Below, piece by piece: positions 4,160 through 5,063 of a stretch of 5,063 nucleotides of DNA. The number at the start of each line of letters is the position of its first letter. Position 1 is the first letter of the stretch. A program made the position numbers and the translations under genes. Below the pieces are notes generated by a model. It saw nothing but the letters and a program-made list of their open reading frames with translations. It was not told where the DNA came from and did no database searches. Source of the DNA: Treponema sp. (GTDB lineage: Bacteria; Spirochaetota; Spirochaetia; Treponematales; Breznakiellaceae); assembly GCA_031276685.1 (NCBI GenBank), contig JAISMQ010000082.1, positions 1-5,063 of the forward strand. The letters run 5' to 3'.

Positions 4160-5063
4160 GCAAATCGGTGTCCCGTATCGTTACGGTTAGTATTGTCGGA
4201 CTGATCCTCTTTTTCGGGATCCTTATCGGGCTGAACCTGTACTGGGGCATGCGGCGCGCCCAGGGTTTCGCCTCGGCAGGTTCCGCGCCCGCGCGGGCCG
4301 CGCCGCAGGGCGCTGCCCGTCCGGGGGCGATGGGCGGAGGCGCGGGCGGGCAGGCGGCGGGTATCCCGGCGGCCTGGAATCAGCCGGCCCGGGCTTCCAC
4401 GGCGGTCAGGGTAACCGAAGTGGTGTCCGGGACTATCGAAACCAGCGTTATGATCAACGGGGACGTGCTGGCGGCAAGCCAGGTGTCCATTTTTCCGGCG
4501 ATGGCGGGGAAACTGACCCAACTGCGCTACCGGGTAGGGGACTGGGTCAACCGGGGCCAGGCCGTCGCCACTGTGGATCCTTCCCGGCCGGGGGAGGAAT
4601 ACGAGCCAAGCCCGGTGCTGTCCACGATTGGCGGTACCGTCCTTTCGGTCCCGGTCAGCCTGGGGGATACGGTCAGCCCTTCCACGGTAATTTACGTTGT
4701 CGGGGACCTTTCCAACCTTGTGGTGGAAACCTTCGTGCCGGAGCGTTACTCCAATATCGCCCGCCGGGGCCTTGCCGCGCAGGTATCCCTGGAAGCCCTG
4801 CCGGGCGAAACCTTTCCGGCGACGGTGCAGGAGCTAAGCCCCGTGCTGGATCCCGCCTCCCGCACCCTGCGGATACGGCTCCGCTTTAACCAGCGGGACG
4901 CCCGCATCCGGGCGGGCATGTTCGCCACCGTAAGCCTTGTGACTAACGCCCGCCAGGATGTGCCGTTGATACCAAGGGACGCGGTGATCAACACCTACGG
5001 TTCCTGGATCGCCTTCGTGGTTGACGAATCCAATATCGCCCGGCGGCGGACCGTCACGCTGGG
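4156..5063 (+). CDS. RND-type membrane fusion protein / periplasmic adaptor, hairpin-less, 3' end outside the window
   Basis: An open frame runs from the GTG at 4156 to the window edge (302 codons, no stop). Residues 8-30 form an inner-membrane anchor or uncleaved signal. An Ala/Gly/Pro-rich linker follows (about 38-80). The barrel-sandwich (lipoyl) domain is split into V109-V140 (FPAMAGKLTQLRYRVGDWV, then GQAVATVD) and S156-V182 (IGGTVLSVPVSLGDTV). Only about 15 residues join the halves, where most adaptors carry a long alpha-helical hairpin. The beta-barrel domain follows (about 185-262, with SNLVVETFVPE and DPASRTLRIRLRF), then the start of the membrane-proximal domain (VPLIPRDAVI). The protein should link the upstream TolC channel to an RND transporter expected downstream. 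GTGA overlap with the TolC stop implies translational coupling. Borrelia BesA is a known hairpin-less relative in design. The transport substrate cannot be told. Confidence 0.88.
   Translation, partial: MSKSVSRIVTVSIVGLILFFGILIGLNLYWGMRRAQGFASAGSAPARAAPQGAARPGAMGGGAGGQAAGIPAAWNQPARASTAVRVTEVVSGTIETSVMINGDVLAASQVSIFPAMAGKLTQLRYRVGDWVNRGQAVATVDPSRPGEEYEPSPVLSTIGGTVLSVPVSLGDTVSPSTVIYVVGDLSNLVVETFVPERYSNIARRGLAAQVSLEALPGETFPATVQELSPVLDPASRTLRIRLRFNQRDARIRAGMFATVSLVTNARQDVPLIPRDAVINTYGSWIAFVVDESNIARRRTVTL

Noticed and set aside
4135..4521. Minus-strand 128-codon open frame opposite the start of the adaptor gene.
   Set aside because: The plus strand here has a strong Shine-Dalgarno, a membrane helix and recognisable adaptor motifs. 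The minus product resembles nothing.
1..5063. CRISPR arrays, tRNA or rRNA genes, insertion sequences and transposases.
   Set aside because: No regularly spaced repeats, no cloverleaf or rRNA-like sequence, and no transposase-like product or flanking terminal repeats were seen.

Overview
The window holds four protein genes, all on the + strand, in two functional blocks. Coding DNA is GC-rich with long G and C runs. The first ~270 bases and the start of the gap before the second gene are clearly AT-richer. The organism is a diderm bacterium, because it has a TolC-type outer-membrane channel and a periplasmic adaptor. A spirochaete of the Treponema type is the best guess. The main reason is that the adaptor lacks the usual alpha-hairpin, as in Borrelia BesA, and the channel-adaptor gene order matches besC-besA. 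This is an inference from family features; no marker gene is present.

Block 1 (1-2682) starts with a 271-base AT-rich leader carrying several short inverted repeats and promoter-like sites. Next comes a radical SAM protein with a C-terminal helix-hairpin-helix (272-1663), and 50 bases later a DUF4130-type 'probable DNA metabolism' protein (1714-2682). As far as I know, these two families occur as a pair in many bacteria, sometimes with a uracil-DNA-glycosylase-like fusion. Their chemistry is not established. Here the partner is the stand-alone form. Both genes lack a Shine-Dalgarno sequence. Each is preceded by the same arrangement, TTGCC(C/A)-N17-TATAGT, with the ATG only 6-7 bases after the -10 box, which predicts leaderless mRNAs.

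Block 2 (2840 to the right edge) has a TolC/OMF outer-membrane channel gene (2840-4159). It overlaps by 4 bases (GTGA) a GTG-started membrane fusion protein gene (4156 to beyond 5063). Both have strong Shine-Dalgarno sequences. An RND inner-membrane transporter gene would be expected just past the window, completing a tripartite efflux pump. The 157-base gap between the blocks holds hairpins and perhaps a weak promoter, and probably separates two transcription units.

The points most worth following are the shared leaderless promoter design, the uncharacterised radical SAM/DUF4130 pair with extra conserved-looking cysteines, the hairpin-less adaptor, and 15-base in-frame tandem repeats inside linker regions of both DNA-metabolism genes.
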